Positions 1-11,600 of a DNA stretch of 64,000 nucleotides are shown one piece after another. The stretch covers positions 13,179,001-13,243,000 of the forward strand of contig CM055605.1 in the NCBI GenBank assembly GCA_029379385.1, given 5' to 3'. The position numbers and the translations under genes were made by a program. The notes under the pieces were generated by a model. It did no database searches. It was given only the letters and a program-made list of their open reading frames with translations, and was not told the DNA's origin. The stretch comes from Quillaja saponaria (taxonomy: Eukaryota > Streptophyta > Magnoliopsida > Fabales > Quillajaceae). The stretch's first letter is position 1; every line of letters begins with the position of its first letter.

Positions 1-126
1 TGTAACACAGAAGAGAGAATTCCAAGGTAAAATTTTGGTTTACAATGCAATCATGCATAGATTCCTAATTTTACCTTAAAATTTCAGTTTCCGTTGAAGT
101 ATTTCTCTTAAATTAATGTATGTATA

Positions 127-533
127 GGTTCAAAAGCTTCAAAGGATCCAAAGGAAATAAAAAACATGACACTTGAATCGATCAAAGATTTCCCTAGAGA
201 CATCGTAGACATGGTGACATAATTCTGCAAAATTACAGTGATCTAGAGTCCTTGTCTGAGGTGCGCATAAGATATCGATCACCCTGGGACATAATTCTGC
301 AAAATTACAGGAAAGGCATGGTGACAGTGGGCGGAGATGCCATGCATGTCATGGGTCCCTTTATTGGGCAGGGTGGTTCAGCTGGTCTTGAAGATGCTGT
401 TGTTCTTGCTAGATGCTTGGAAAGAAAGTTGAGTAAGACATTCAAGCAAACAAGTGGAAGGCAGAATATGGTGAAGGAAGTTGAGGATGCATTGGATGAA
501 TATGTGAAAAGTAGAAAGATGAGATTATTATAG
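127..533 (+). pseudogene. FAD-dependent monooxygenase, C-terminal fragment (plant MO1/CTF2-like)
   Basis: The 3' end of a gene whose 5' part lies outside the window. From about 290 to 533 the frame reads the conserved C-terminal motif of PHBH-type flavin monooxygenases, GDAMHVMGPFIGQGGSAGLE followed by DAVVLARCL, which binds FAD; the family hydroxylates small aromatic substrates. Upstream (129-216) a different frame reads IKDFPRDIVDMV, also expected for the family, and then hits TAA at 219-221. The break coincides with a 23-bp direct repeat (216-238 and 288-310). The frame ends at a TAG at 531-533. An AG at 86-87 or 126-127 could be the acceptor of this exon. Inference: the copy is disrupted, or a small intron hides the duplicated stretch. 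The substrate cannot be told. Confidence 0.72.
216..310 (+). repeat. 23-bp direct repeat inside the monooxygenase exon
   Basis: GACATAATTCTGCAAAATTA plus CAG occurs exactly at 216-238 and again at 288-310. The second copy fits the reading frame of the monooxygenase (W-D-I-I-L-Q-N-Y); the first brings in a stop codon and shifts the frame. It therefore looks like a short templated duplication, with the downstream copy as the source. Confidence 0.85.
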
Positions 534-1018
534 TTGCAACACAATCCTATCTAATTGGTTTACTATTTGAAACTTCATCACTAGTGATGAAATTTGTATG
601 CATCATCATGTTAACAGTTCTCTTTAGAGAACATAGTGGACATTGTCAATATGACTGTGGTCGCCTCTAAAAGATTGTAGTGATGTAGTCGGAACAAATA
701 GCATATAGTCCGTCCTGTGACTCAAATTTGTGGCAGGGACTTTTAAAGATTAAGTGTGTTTGGTTGGGGATTAAATGTTATGTAAATAGACAGTTTCATA
801 GAGTATATTAAGAATAAAAATAGTAATCTTAATTGTGTTTGGTTGTGATAATGTTTGTTTTTGAACAGCAAGAAATACCGTTTTATTGCATTAACCGGAA
901 ACTAGAAAGGAATGACTTAATCTCCATTAACTAGATTATTGATGACTTCCTCTTCAGTACCACCAAAGACTCAATCTCCTTTACGTCATTCAAAGATGAC
1001 TTAACATTAAGGCCTTAA
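534..1018. other. Intergenic, 3' flank of the monooxygenase fragment
   Basis: No coding frame seen. The motif GTGTGTTTGGTTG occurs around 754-766 and again, without its first bases, near 836-846, which may be the remains of a small transposon. Nothing else can be supported. Confidence 0.4.
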
Positions 1019-1019
1019 A

Positions 1020-1248
1020 CCACGTCGCTTCCCCTCTGAGTGTGAGTGTGTTAATATACCCAACTTGGTTCCACTTTTTTGAAGTGGAATTAAGTTTGGG
1101 TTTGAGCAAAAAAATCCACTGCCAATGTGCAGTCCCAACAATGTGGGTTTAGTCCCACATCGCTTCTCTTGTGTGTGTTGAGTGTGTTAATACACCCAAC
1201 TTGGTTTCACTTTTTTGAAGTAGAAATAAGTTTGGGTTTGAGCAAAAA
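1020..1248 (+). repeat. Imperfect direct repeat of about 94 bp with a snRNA-type USE motif
   Basis: Two copies: about 1020-1113 and 1155-1248. Both read CGCTTC, then AGTGTGTTAATA, ACCCAACTTGGTT, CACTTTTTTGAAGT and AAGTTTGGGTTTGAGCAAAA. In front of the second copy, 1152-1162 is GTCCCACATCG, an exact match to the plant upstream sequence element (USE, RTCCCACATCG) of snRNA promoters, with a TTAATA box 24 bp downstream. The USE is also one arm of a small inverted repeat (ATGTGGG at 1141-1147 against CCCACAT). No U-snRNA sequence follows. Confidence 0.65.
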
Positions 1249-1311
1249 ATTGTATTAAGGCCTTAAAATGACGTATGTTGATCATAGACATTGTGTCATT
1301 CTCTTATGAAG

Positions 1312-1755
1312 AGATTAGTGATATGGTTAGACAACATAAGGGTACTTTACTTGTTAGTTGAACAAGTATATTAAGTTAACTCAACACAAGAAACCATTTA
1401 GATTTTTAACTAATAGAACTTAATTCTCAAAGTGGTGATAATAGTGATTCAGATTAGTGATATGGTTAGACAACAATAGAACTTAATTCTCAAAGTGGTG
1501 ATAATAGGTGATAATAGTGATTCAGATTAGTGATATGGTTAGACAACATAAGGGTACTTGTTAGTTAAACAAGTATATTAAGTTAACTCAACACAAGAAA
1601 CCATTTAGATTTTTAACTAATAGAAGTTAATTCTCAAAGTGTTGATAATAGTGATTCCTTGACTTAAGTTCATCATAATACTTTCATTTAGAGTTTTTAC
1701 TCATGTGTCAATGGAAGTTAATTCTCAAAGTGGTGGTATAAGTGATTCTTGGACT
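1312..1755 (+). repeat. Irregular tandem repeat region
   Basis: The segment beginning GATTAGTGATATGGTTAGAC recurs at about 1312, 1453 and 1526, and the module AATTCTCAAAGTGGTGATAA recurs through to about 1740. Unit lengths vary (about 70 to 140 bp) because one copy is internally shortened. No protein is encoded. Confidence 0.75.
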
Positions 1756-3109
1756 TGAAATCATTTACTTTATATGTGAATCTACATGCTTTAATGTCAT
1801 TCTATTTTTCCAGTAAAAATGATGATACATGGGTGATTGTTGAATATATAATGAAACATTTAAAGGGAGATGAATAATAGACAAACAATGTATCATCCTC
1901 AATAAATAAAACAAGTATCTCATAGTCTCTTGAGACAAGTATGCCTTGTTCTTGGAATCATTGCAAAGTGAAAGAGATGAAGAAGAACGTTTTCTTGAAT
2001 CTATTTGATGAACAAAATGTAAACTTGGTTTTAGATACTAATAGATTTATACAAAGTTAGGGTATAATTCATGCCCTATGTCTAACTCGGGATATGCATG
2101 ATGAAATGATTGAATTACAAAATAACCAAACACTTAAAGGTTTGATCAATGATCTTAACTTCACTCGTACTTGGGTGGTTATGATACATTGCTAGATGTC
2201 AATGTTGATCTATAAATGTAAGTTGGTTGGTTTGAGAAAGCCAAAGTTAAAATAAAGTGTTTTGATTTAACAATACTTTTTAGTGAGTATCCAATTACAT
2301 TTATTGCCAATGTAGGAGAGAACCTAATGGTTTCACACTTTAATTGACTTTAGGTTAAGAATCTAAAAGGATTAATAGAAACTTGGAGCTAATAGTTAAG
2401 TTCCAAGCATATGAGGGTAAAATAGTAATTTGTTACATATATGTGGCAATACTAATTTTTTTGAAAGTCAAAAAAATGACCTAGTAAAAATCCTAATTGA
2501 ATTTGGGCCACTAGGAGTCTAAAAGACCCATTAGCAATCCTAATATGATTATGGAATACTAAATGAGTATTAAGGTTTGGGCTTTGGGCTTTGGGCTTTA
2601 GGCTTAATTAGAATCCAACACATTGGATCCAATTAAACTATAACCTTAGCCACCACCTATATAAACAAAGCTATGGAGGAATTTAGCCAATATCCAAGAC
2701 AACACAAGTGAGAGTGATTTTGGCCAAGGGGATTTAGAGCAAGAAAGAGTTCTTGTCCATTCCTTGCTCCATAGTTGAGTACCTACCTTGAAGCAAAGGT
2801 GTTCTTGCTTCAAGATCATCCTCCTCCATTGAAGATTCTACCGAGTAGAAGCTAGCTAGTCAACTAATTGAAAATGTAAACTTTTCTTTAGGTTTTAAAT
2901 CTAGTCAATTATTTGAAATATTTCATTTGAGACTATACACGTGAATAGCTAGAAATCATTGATTAGATTTTGTATATTTGATTATGAGTATAGCTTTTGA
3001 CAATTATAACAAAACTTATCACACCATTTCTAGCATGTATTCGAGAGCAACATTATCCCTTATACACGTGCATACTTAGTCCATTCTCACAAGTTACATA
3101 ACTAGAAAC
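1756..3109. other. Non-coding stretch with heptamer repeat and a TATA-like box
   Basis: No long open frame. A GGGCTTT heptamer is repeated about four times near 2577-2605. A good TATA box (CTATATAAAC, near 2657-2666) sits below it, followed by about 200 bp of leader-like sequence. This could be part of a retrotransposon LTR or a dead promoter; no partner repeat was found in the window. Confidence 0.4.
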
Positions 3110-3114
3110 TATAC

Positions 3115-4765
3115 TGTAGGGATTTTGATTATACCGGCATAGCAGAAATTTAAAAAAAAAAACTACATAACCAAATTCCTAGGATAATCTCTATTGTTTA
3201 TGAATTAATGTTTTTCTATTAATCTTATAAATAGAATATTACCTCTTGAAGCGATTAGGACGATCTTAACTTTTGATCCACAAGTTGTACAGGGTGTACA
3301 ACCTCTAAGTGTATCCACACCGAATGATTTGATCAAGAGCTATGTGTTGGCTGCCAAAAATCTCCTTGTGTGCTAGCACAAGTGATGAGATTTTCTCACG
3401 TCTCACAAAACACTCAGTTTGCCAATAATTCTCTGCAGAGAATTTTGGCTCTCTGTGATATCTGAATAAAAGTTACGTACGTTACTTATCAGGTCTAACC
3501 TTATTTAAGTATGATATAACTGAACTCTAAATAATAAGATCAGATCTTATCTATTAGAGACTTTTAGATAAAATAGGAAAATCTCATCAAAGTTAATCCT
3601 ATTTTAAATTTCAAATATCATTTGTTTGTAATTATATGAAAGCCCAAAACTTCTCTTAATCAAATTGCATCCATTTGTGTGTGACCTCTTAGGTTCATAT
3701 TAAACTGGCAGTAGGCCACATTAACTTAATGTATTTTTCAATTAAATCCATCAAAACTAATTTTGATTTACCCATTAATGAGAATTAATTATTAAATTAA
3801 TTCTCGGGTTACCTACAAGTCAAGATTGATGCCTATCAGCATGTGATGACTACCCAGATAATATAAATATATTTGTGAACCTTTCCGTTGTTAGCTACCA
3901 TGCAATTCAATCTTTCCATCATTCAATGTTCCTGATTAAACTTAGAGTATGGATTAATGTCAAACCCTAAATTGTTTAATCTGATGTATCTATTTATAAG
4001 TCATAACTCATGTGGTGAAACTTAAATTCTCTAATCTAGTTTCACACCACCCTGGCCAGGGACTTTCTGAATTATGTCTTAATTAGATAACATAGAACAT
4101 TCTCTCTCTTTACTGAGAGTGATAGATCCCTTATTCTACATTCATATACCTTCATATATAGATAGTCATACCCAACATCTATCTCTGTATAACCCATGGT
4201 GAATTATACTTAGATAGTATAAAAGCATAATAACCTATGTACAAGGTATCTATGATGCCTCAGGTCTGAAGATCAATTGCACCACTACAACGAAGAACAC
4301 TCATTGACAACTATGTAAAAGTCCATATAAGTATTCTATGATCGAGTCAATTTAGTGAACTTGTTATCTAACAAGCACCTACATGTTTATTATAGTGTCA
4401 ACTACACAAGTGATCATGAGATCAATCACCCTCAACATTTGAGCTAATATAACATGTACTAATCTAACCGGATAATTAATTCCCATTATTAATGATCCTA
4501 TGATTAGGAATATTTAAGAACAAAGCTTAAGAAAATATATCTCATAAGCATGATCACATCATGGTTCTTATTTTCATGGCTTATATTCTATAGGATTTAT
4601 CATGTTCATACTAAAGAATTAACTAGCAATTAAAATACATGATAAATAATAATATCATATAATAATGAAACATATTCATTTTATTAATAACTGAATAAGA
4701 TTGTATTTATAAGTAATATACCATATACATCTAATATCATTGGCTTGTAGGGCATACCACTAACA
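3115..4765 (-). mobile_element. Solo LTR, family 1 copy A
   Basis: Read on the minus strand it starts TGTTAGTGGTATGCCCTACA and ends ATCCCTACA, with short terminal inverted bases as in LTRs. It is flanked by the perfect 5-bp duplication TATAC (3110-3114 and 4766-4770), the usual footprint of integrase. Two other copies of the same sequence lie at 29314-30864 and 52677-54277 on the plus strand. It has no internal gag or pol, so it is a solo LTR left by recombination between the two LTRs of a full element. It sits at the edge of another LTR (about 4771-7903) and is probably nested in it. Confidence 0.88.
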
Positions 4766-4770
4766 TATAC

Positions 4771-7700
4771 CTCCAAAGTAACACAATTATAGGTATTAGA
4801 TATGCAAAATTTCCATTAAGATCACACAATGCAATCACTATATGAATTCCAAGCAAATTACACTTATACATGCTTCTCATCACATCAAATACCATAACTA
4901 TAGTTTATGAGAAGATATATACACAAACGAGTCATCAATTCACATATAATATACAACCTATAACTCAAATCAGTCAAACACATCAACATGTGCATAATAG
5001 TTTCAAAACAGTAAATAGGGAAAATCTTGCCTACCACAACGTTAGCTACAACTTATATAAACATGCAAATAGGTCAGGGAAAGGCTTAAACATCATCTTT
5101 AAGATGTCAGTTTCAACTCTCCTTCAGGTGAGTACTCTAAATTGTAGCTTTAGATTACCCAAAAGCAACCATCTTCACAACTGGTACAAAACAGGGAAAG
5201 TAATGGACAACAACTGTCTGGTTGTGAAACCATACTACCTGACCAACAAACTGACCCCAACTTGAGCTTAAATTTCTTCCTTTAAGTCTTCTCTTCATAT
5301 TATCTTTAGACCCCAACATCCAATTTTGCCTCTAAGATCTTTGAATTTAAGTTACACAAAACCAAGTACAAAGCAGAGCATCATTTCACCTAGCAAACCC
5401 AAAATTGACTTTCAATAGCTTCTTTTTACACCCAACAAGCAACTAGAACCTAGGGAGCTCCAGAATTTTCCCTTATTGTGTTAGGAAGAATTCTTCTTCA
5501 TAAACCCTTGGCTAATTCAGCCTAGAAGTCCCTCGAACAAAGGCAAAACCACCCGAAGCTCTCTGTAGTCCAACGTGAACAACAGTAGCTTCTGGAGACT
5601 TCACCTTCAATTCTACTTGGAACCAGCCCTAAAAAAGCCCCATATTCTATCTTAAGACATATATTTACAGGTTTTCTTCACCAACTCATAGCAAAAAACC
5701 GTTTTATGTCACTCATTTCACCCCATCTCCAAACCCAAGGCAAACAGAAACTATAACTCTGCCTTGCCCAATAGCCCTTGCTTTACTTCCTTTTCTTTGA
5801 CAAAACAAGCCCTAGCTCCCTCTTCTGCCTTATTCTTCTAGTTGCAGAGCTTCTCTTACTATCCTCTTTATTTCTCTCTACCTCACTCAGTTGTCAAAGC
5901 ATTTTGGAGAAGACAACTTCTCCACCGTTCCAATTATAAGCCTTTTTCACTTTTCCACCACTTAGCTTTTCTTTTATTATAATATTCCCTCCACCAGGTC
6001 TTACCTCCACTTATGCTAAGTAATTTCTTGTCTTGTATATGTATATATATTATCTTCAAGCTTCCAACTGAGAATGTGAACTCCTCCTAGCCTTATTTTC
6101 GTCAAGTTTGACTAAGTTATCATAGTTAGCTCAACCTTTTTGTGTATTTTTTGGTGAAATCTTCATTTTATTCTTATCCTTTATACCTAGTCTCTTTTAA
6201 AAAATCACACATATGCATCATGTTAAATAAAATAGAATAAGGAAAGGATTGTAGCCTTGATTGATTTCTCAAAGCCTACACCCATAAGTTTTATTTATAG
6301 TAAATAATAAAACATAGACTTCCACATCTAAACAGTGTGGGACTGCACAATATAATAATATTATATTCCTAATACTCCCCCTCAAGATGGAGCTTATAAT
6401 GCTCAATCTTGTACAAATAAAACCCAATTACCAATCTCAACACTCCCCTTTACTTACAACAATCTAAGTGAAGCTTCAATCAGTTTGATGAACATACCGG
6501 TACCCATGAATAGTAATCGTGTTGGCTGGAAAGAGACACAGCCGGATTTTCTGGAAAAATAAAAAGAGCACCGTTGAAAAAACGAACAACGGGATTTTCT
6601 AGAAAAATAAAAGGAGCACCGCTGGAAAGAGACACAACGGAAAGTTCATGAAGATACTGTTGAGCCGTCAAACTCTTTGAGCCGTCAAACCCTAAATAGG
6701 CTTGAAAAGAAAAGGGGATGAACTGTCTTTAGATAGTGAAACTTCAAGTGAATGGGCGATTTCAATTTTTTCAGAGGTAGACATACCGATGAACAGTATC
6801 CCTATGAATAATAATCGTATTGCTGGAATGAAACGCAGCAATAGAGAGACACGCTGGAATGAAACGCAGCAACAATAGAGAGACACGCTGGAATGAGGCG
6901 TGAATGGAAGAAACAACTAGGTTTAATAATAGCTGGCGGCAAAGCCCCCTTTTTTTTTTCCTTCTTCTTCTTTTTCTTCATATGGCGGCTAGTTTTTTCT
7001 TCTTTTTCTTCATGTGGAGGCTAGATAAAAGAAAGAGAAGATTAGGTTTATTTTTTTTTTTTTTGGAAATAAGGCCAAGATCGGGCTTGTGTTTCAAACC
7101 TGCTCTGATACCATGTTAAATAAAATAGAATAAAGAAAGGATTGTAGCCTTGATTGATTTCTCAAAGCCTACACCCATAAGCTTTATTTATAGTAAATAA
7201 TAAAACATAGACTTCCACATCTAAACAGTGTGGGACTACACAATATAATAATATTATATTCCTAACATTTGACTCAATCTTGTGCATTCAATTACCATTT
7301 CCAAATGCCAAACATAGCTCACCACGACAAATATATAGTAAGATTTGACAAAAACACAAGAAGTATATAACAAACAGATTATTATTAATTTATTTACATA
7401 TGATACATGTATTATAGAAAGCTAATTCATGCATCCAATTAGCACATATGATACATATATAGAAAGCTACATGTATTTATTAATTTATCCAACAAACGGA
7501 TTATTATTTTTATTTGTCTAGCTCAAATTATCCTCATTTGACTAATTTGACCACTGAAAGGTCAAGCTGCTAGACATCCTATGTGTTCTTGAATTTGATC
7601 TAACTTTGATAAATTACTTGGACTGATCCACAAGTTCAAATATTACAAATAATATATCATTTTAAAGATAAATGACTCTAGTTTCAAATATATCTAGCCA

Positions 7701-7903
7701 TGTTCCATTTTGACAAATATATCTCCAGATATGTAAAATTAAGCAACTATAGGTCTAATGCCAACAACCAGCAAATGAATAATCATACTTAGTTTTCCTT
7801 TTAGACTCATTCTTACTTACGAACAATAAACCATACAAGCTAATAGGACATACAATTTCCATAAAATCATTCAAATACAAGGATTAGTTATCAGGATGTT
7901 ACA
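4771..7903 (-). mobile_element. Long LTR, family 3 left copy, interrupted by a TRIM element
   Basis: Minus-strand sequence starting TGTAACATCCTGATAAC at 7903 matches, over most of 2 kb, the plus-strand segment that starts TGTAACATTCTGG at 15681. Shared blocks include GGAGATATATT, GGAACATGGCTAGAT, TTTGAAACTAGA, ACCTTTCAGTGGTC and TGTTGGATAAAT. The left copy is split by the TRIM at 6221-7267, and its far end is hidden by the solo LTR ending at 4765. No coding frame with a known domain is present; a 131-aa open frame at 4870-5265 is antisense to the repeat and looks random. Confidence 0.7.
6221..7267 (-). mobile_element. TRIM-type miniature LTR retrotransposon
   Basis: It has two direct LTRs of 154 bp, 6221-6374 and 7114-7267, that are nearly identical. 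In minus orientation each LTR begins TGTTAGGAATATAATATT (first bases TATTAGG in the distal copy) and ends TTTAACA. Right after the 5' LTR is a primer-binding site TGGTATCAGAGC (7113-7102), which pairs with initiator Met-tRNA. Just before the 3' LTR is a polypurine tract TTGAGGGGGAG. The internal region is only about 740 bp and has no gag or pol, so the element depended on another retrotransposon for mobility. The internal part carries repeats of a motif meaning TTTCCAGAAAATCC..., also present at 13480-13570. I found no clear 5-bp target duplication. Confidence 0.85.
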
Positions 7904-8617
7904 TTACCCTCATAAGGTTTTTATTTCTACATCTGTTTTTGGTTGCTTGACATATATGTAATTTCCTTGCCGAGATCACTTGAAAAATTGCTTTTTTAAG
8001 TAATGTGAATTATAAATTTACTGTTTCTGTACATTTTAAAAGGTCAAAATTTTAATGTGCGCGACACCATTTTTATAATATTTTTAGATTAATAAATACA
8101 ATACCTTCTTGTATCCTTCTCAAAATTTTGGGCTAATCCTGGCTAGACATGGCCTAGGCCTCATAGTTTTAAGAGCCGATGTCTAGCAAGCCTACTTGAC
8201 AATACATATTGGGTAGAAGTTAGAATGGTTATCATGAATGAAAATCTAGACCTCGGTCTGGACTTGGAGTCTTAGGACAACTCTCACTTTTGGACGTCCG
8301 ACCATTCTAAATTTCTTAACAAATACTATAACTTGGAGGAACCGACCCATTCATTTCCGGGCCGTTTTGATTTTGGAACCTACTTAACTGACAGTTAAAT
8401 TTTCACGTGTTACACCTAATGTTCTTTCCCTGCCTTTTCTTTGGTTTTGACTCTGATTCTGAGAAATATGATACACCTTCAAGGAAGCTGTTTCTTTCAA
8501 TTTCAGCTAGGAAAGCTAGAGATAGATAAATACTGGAATTCAAGCTGCTTGTAGAAAAGAAAATTGCTTCCATTTCAATTGTGGTTGTGTAAATGATTGG
8601 GTCAACAAAGTGATTTC
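7904..8617 (+). promoter_or_regulatory. Upstream region and leader of VPS9A
   Basis: About 0.7 kb between the family-3 LTR end and the VPS9A start codon. There is a TTTCACGTGTTAC stretch near 8400 (a CACGTG G-box core) and a likely 5' leader rich in AAG/CTT before the ATG at 8618. No sharp TATA box can be assigned. The promoter must lie in this stretch or run into the LTR. Confidence 0.45.
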
Positions 8618-11600
8618 ATGGAGGCGCCGTCTTCTTCACAGTCGCTCACATTTTATGATTTTCTTGATCGAATGCGAAACCCTGCTTCCCTTGATCTTAT
8701 ACGATCCATTAAGAGGTGAATATTGAATATATCCATCTTATCAGAAGCGCTAAATCTTTGGTTTTTGCATCACCCAGAAAATATTCTTGTGTGAATTTTA
8801 TGTATTTGTATTTTGTATGTATTTATCTAAGTAAGATGGAATGGGGTACTTTGATTATATGAGGGTTTGATTTTCTAGGAATTATCTTATAGTCTTTATC
8901 CCTTTTTCTTTCCCCATTTCCCTCTCTCTTACTAATGCTTATTTAATCAAATTAAGCATGATAATAAAAGGACATGAATTAGAGATGTGCCCTTTTCAAT
9001 TAACTTTACTATTTCCCTATTGCAACATTGTATGAGAACACTTCTTCTAGTTCAATACCACTGAATCATCATTGTTTACTTTGTTCTTGGATGTCTTGAA
9101 TTATGTAGGATTTATGTAACCAACTCAAACTTTGTTTTCTGAACACTAGATTTCAGCATTAGGATATTTACATGAAAAATCTTGAACTTATGTATGTATG
9201 TATCTTTTTCCATGTGTTTGTACTGCATATGTGAGCATTAGTGTTGAAAAATCCAGCTATATTGTCACTGGGAAACTGTTTCGATAATGATACCTAATTA
9301 TTCTGAAACCTATCATGAATTAGAGAAACTTAAAACACCATGTGGAAGAGTATCAGGTATCTGTTCGATAATGATACCTCATACATATGCCTAGATACAT
9401 AACAAAAATGTGAGACCATAATGATAAGGAATCTTCTTCAAATTAGCCTCAAAGGGGTGTCAGAAGACCATGTTTATTGTGTGGTGTTTACAACTTTAAG
9501 CCTTTAAAAAAACAAAAAAAATTGCAACTCTGTTTTCCTAAAACTAGGCTTGATGTGATCTGCCTTTGCCAGTTCTGAACCCGATGGATACAGCTGACAA
9601 ATAGAATGATACGTAAAGCGGTAAGGGGTACCATTTGGTTATGAGTAACTTAAATGAGAGTTTTAGCTTCTTCTTTTTCTTTCCTTTTCTCTCTCTTTCC
9701 CTCCTCCACCCCTTCCAACAACAAAAATTCAAAGAAATTGTATCTTTGTGTGTTGAGCTTAGAATGGGTCATGTTTTCAATTGATTGATATCTTTAATTT
9801 TTCTTTATATTTTAACAATTAGATTATGACTTTAAGTGAGTTATTGATGTGGTTTATGGCTATTTATCTTGTGTATTATGATTGTAAACAATTTACTCTT
9901 TTGGTACATATATTTTCTGAGAAACATGTTTATACAAGCTATTACTTTTATTTGAGGCTTTATTTTATTTTAAAAAAAATCTATAAAAATTAAATACAGA
10001 TAAAGGACTATTTGTGATTATTTAATTCAATTTATGTCGCAATACATTTTTCCTAGATTTTATATAACCACCATATACATCCAGTATGTATTGTACCTGA
10101 TACATTACTGGCTATGGTGCTTCTAGAAAGCCAACATTTTGTAAGTTCAATAATACTTGATGCATTTTTTATAGAGAAAATTGAGTAATTTTTTATTTTA
10201 CTGCGTATCATCTTCTACCATTGGCACCAAGACAATTGTCAGCAGAACATTCATAACTACTTTCTCAGACCTCTAGATTTGGAAATTTTTCCACGGTTTT
10301 ACTTTTATCTGTTAATTAGTAGTTTATACTTTACTACCAAAATCCTCTATACCCATTGTTTAATCTTATCTCTATATTTTAGATTTTACGATTTTTTTTT
10401 TCTCAGTTTCATTGTGTCATTTTCATTTTATCCGGCCAACCCCGAAAATGATGGAAAGAGGGTGCAAGATTTCTTTTTGACAATGGAAGCTGCCTTCAGG
10501 GATCATCCATTATGGATGGGTGCCACTGAAGAAGAAATTGACCGTGCAATGGAGGTATCAATATTACTTTTAACTTTTTGTGCCATTAGATTGAGAATCT
10601 AATGTATAGCTTTATTACAGTTGTGAGATGAATTTTCAATCAGTATCACAAAGTCTTTTTTCCCTTCTCGTTGTCAGGAGGAGGGAGCATTATTCTTCAT
10701 GTGTTTCTTAACAGTTAATTGAACACACCCCCAACAACAACAAAAAAAAATAAAAAAAATCAAATAGAATAAACTAGACCACAATAGAATTCGCACTTAC
10801 AAATTGGATTATCTCTTTCCTGCCAACGTAAGCCAGAGTTGCTGTTGGTAATGGGCTATAGTTTTTTTTTTTTCTTCTGTACCTGGATGCAGGATATATC
10901 TACTGTGGTTGGTAATGGACTATAGTGAGCTTATTTAGATATGGAAAGAAAAATGTGATTCTTAAAAAATCTGATTGTGCCAGTTACATATATCCATTTT
11001 CTGCAGGGTTTAGAGAAATACGTAATGACTAGATTGTTCTCTCGGACATTTGCTTCTTCTCCTGAGGATTCTAAGATTGACCAAAAAATTTTGGAGAAGA
11101 TAAATTTGCTGCAAACCTTCTTGAAGCCGGAACACTTGGATATACCAGCATCACTTCGTAATGAAGCTTCATGGCTGGTAAGCCTTTACATTAGGAACTC
11201 TTGTTACATTTAACTTATGCTGTTTTTTCATAACCTTTTATATTTTAGTTATGTGGAAATAATATTACCACCCTTGGTAAGTTGTTGGTACTTTGCATTG
11301 TTGTGATATTATTTTTGCTTTTTATTCCTTTTTTTCTTTTCATGTTTCTATTTTATGATTATGGTATACAATGTGCATGTTATACACTAAAAAAAAAATA
11401 CAAAGGTTGATGTGAAACATGCCTTCCCCCAAACACAGGGGTGGCCCGCCATAGGCCAATAGCATTTATTTTAGCTTTGAGATATCTTGATGTTACTTGT
11501 TAGATATTTTATGAAAGTTGAGTTTAATTTTATATTTTGTATCTTTAGATTAGGTAGATCTTCATAATATTGAATAGTGTCTTTTTCATTCTTCTCCATA

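Noticed and set aside
4870..5265. 131-codon open frame on the plus strand
   Set aside because: It is antisense within a repeat shared with 16.6-17.7 kb, has no motif, and the other copy does not keep the frame.
6904..7119. Open frame rich in Phe
   Set aside because: It is translated poly-T inside the TRIM element.
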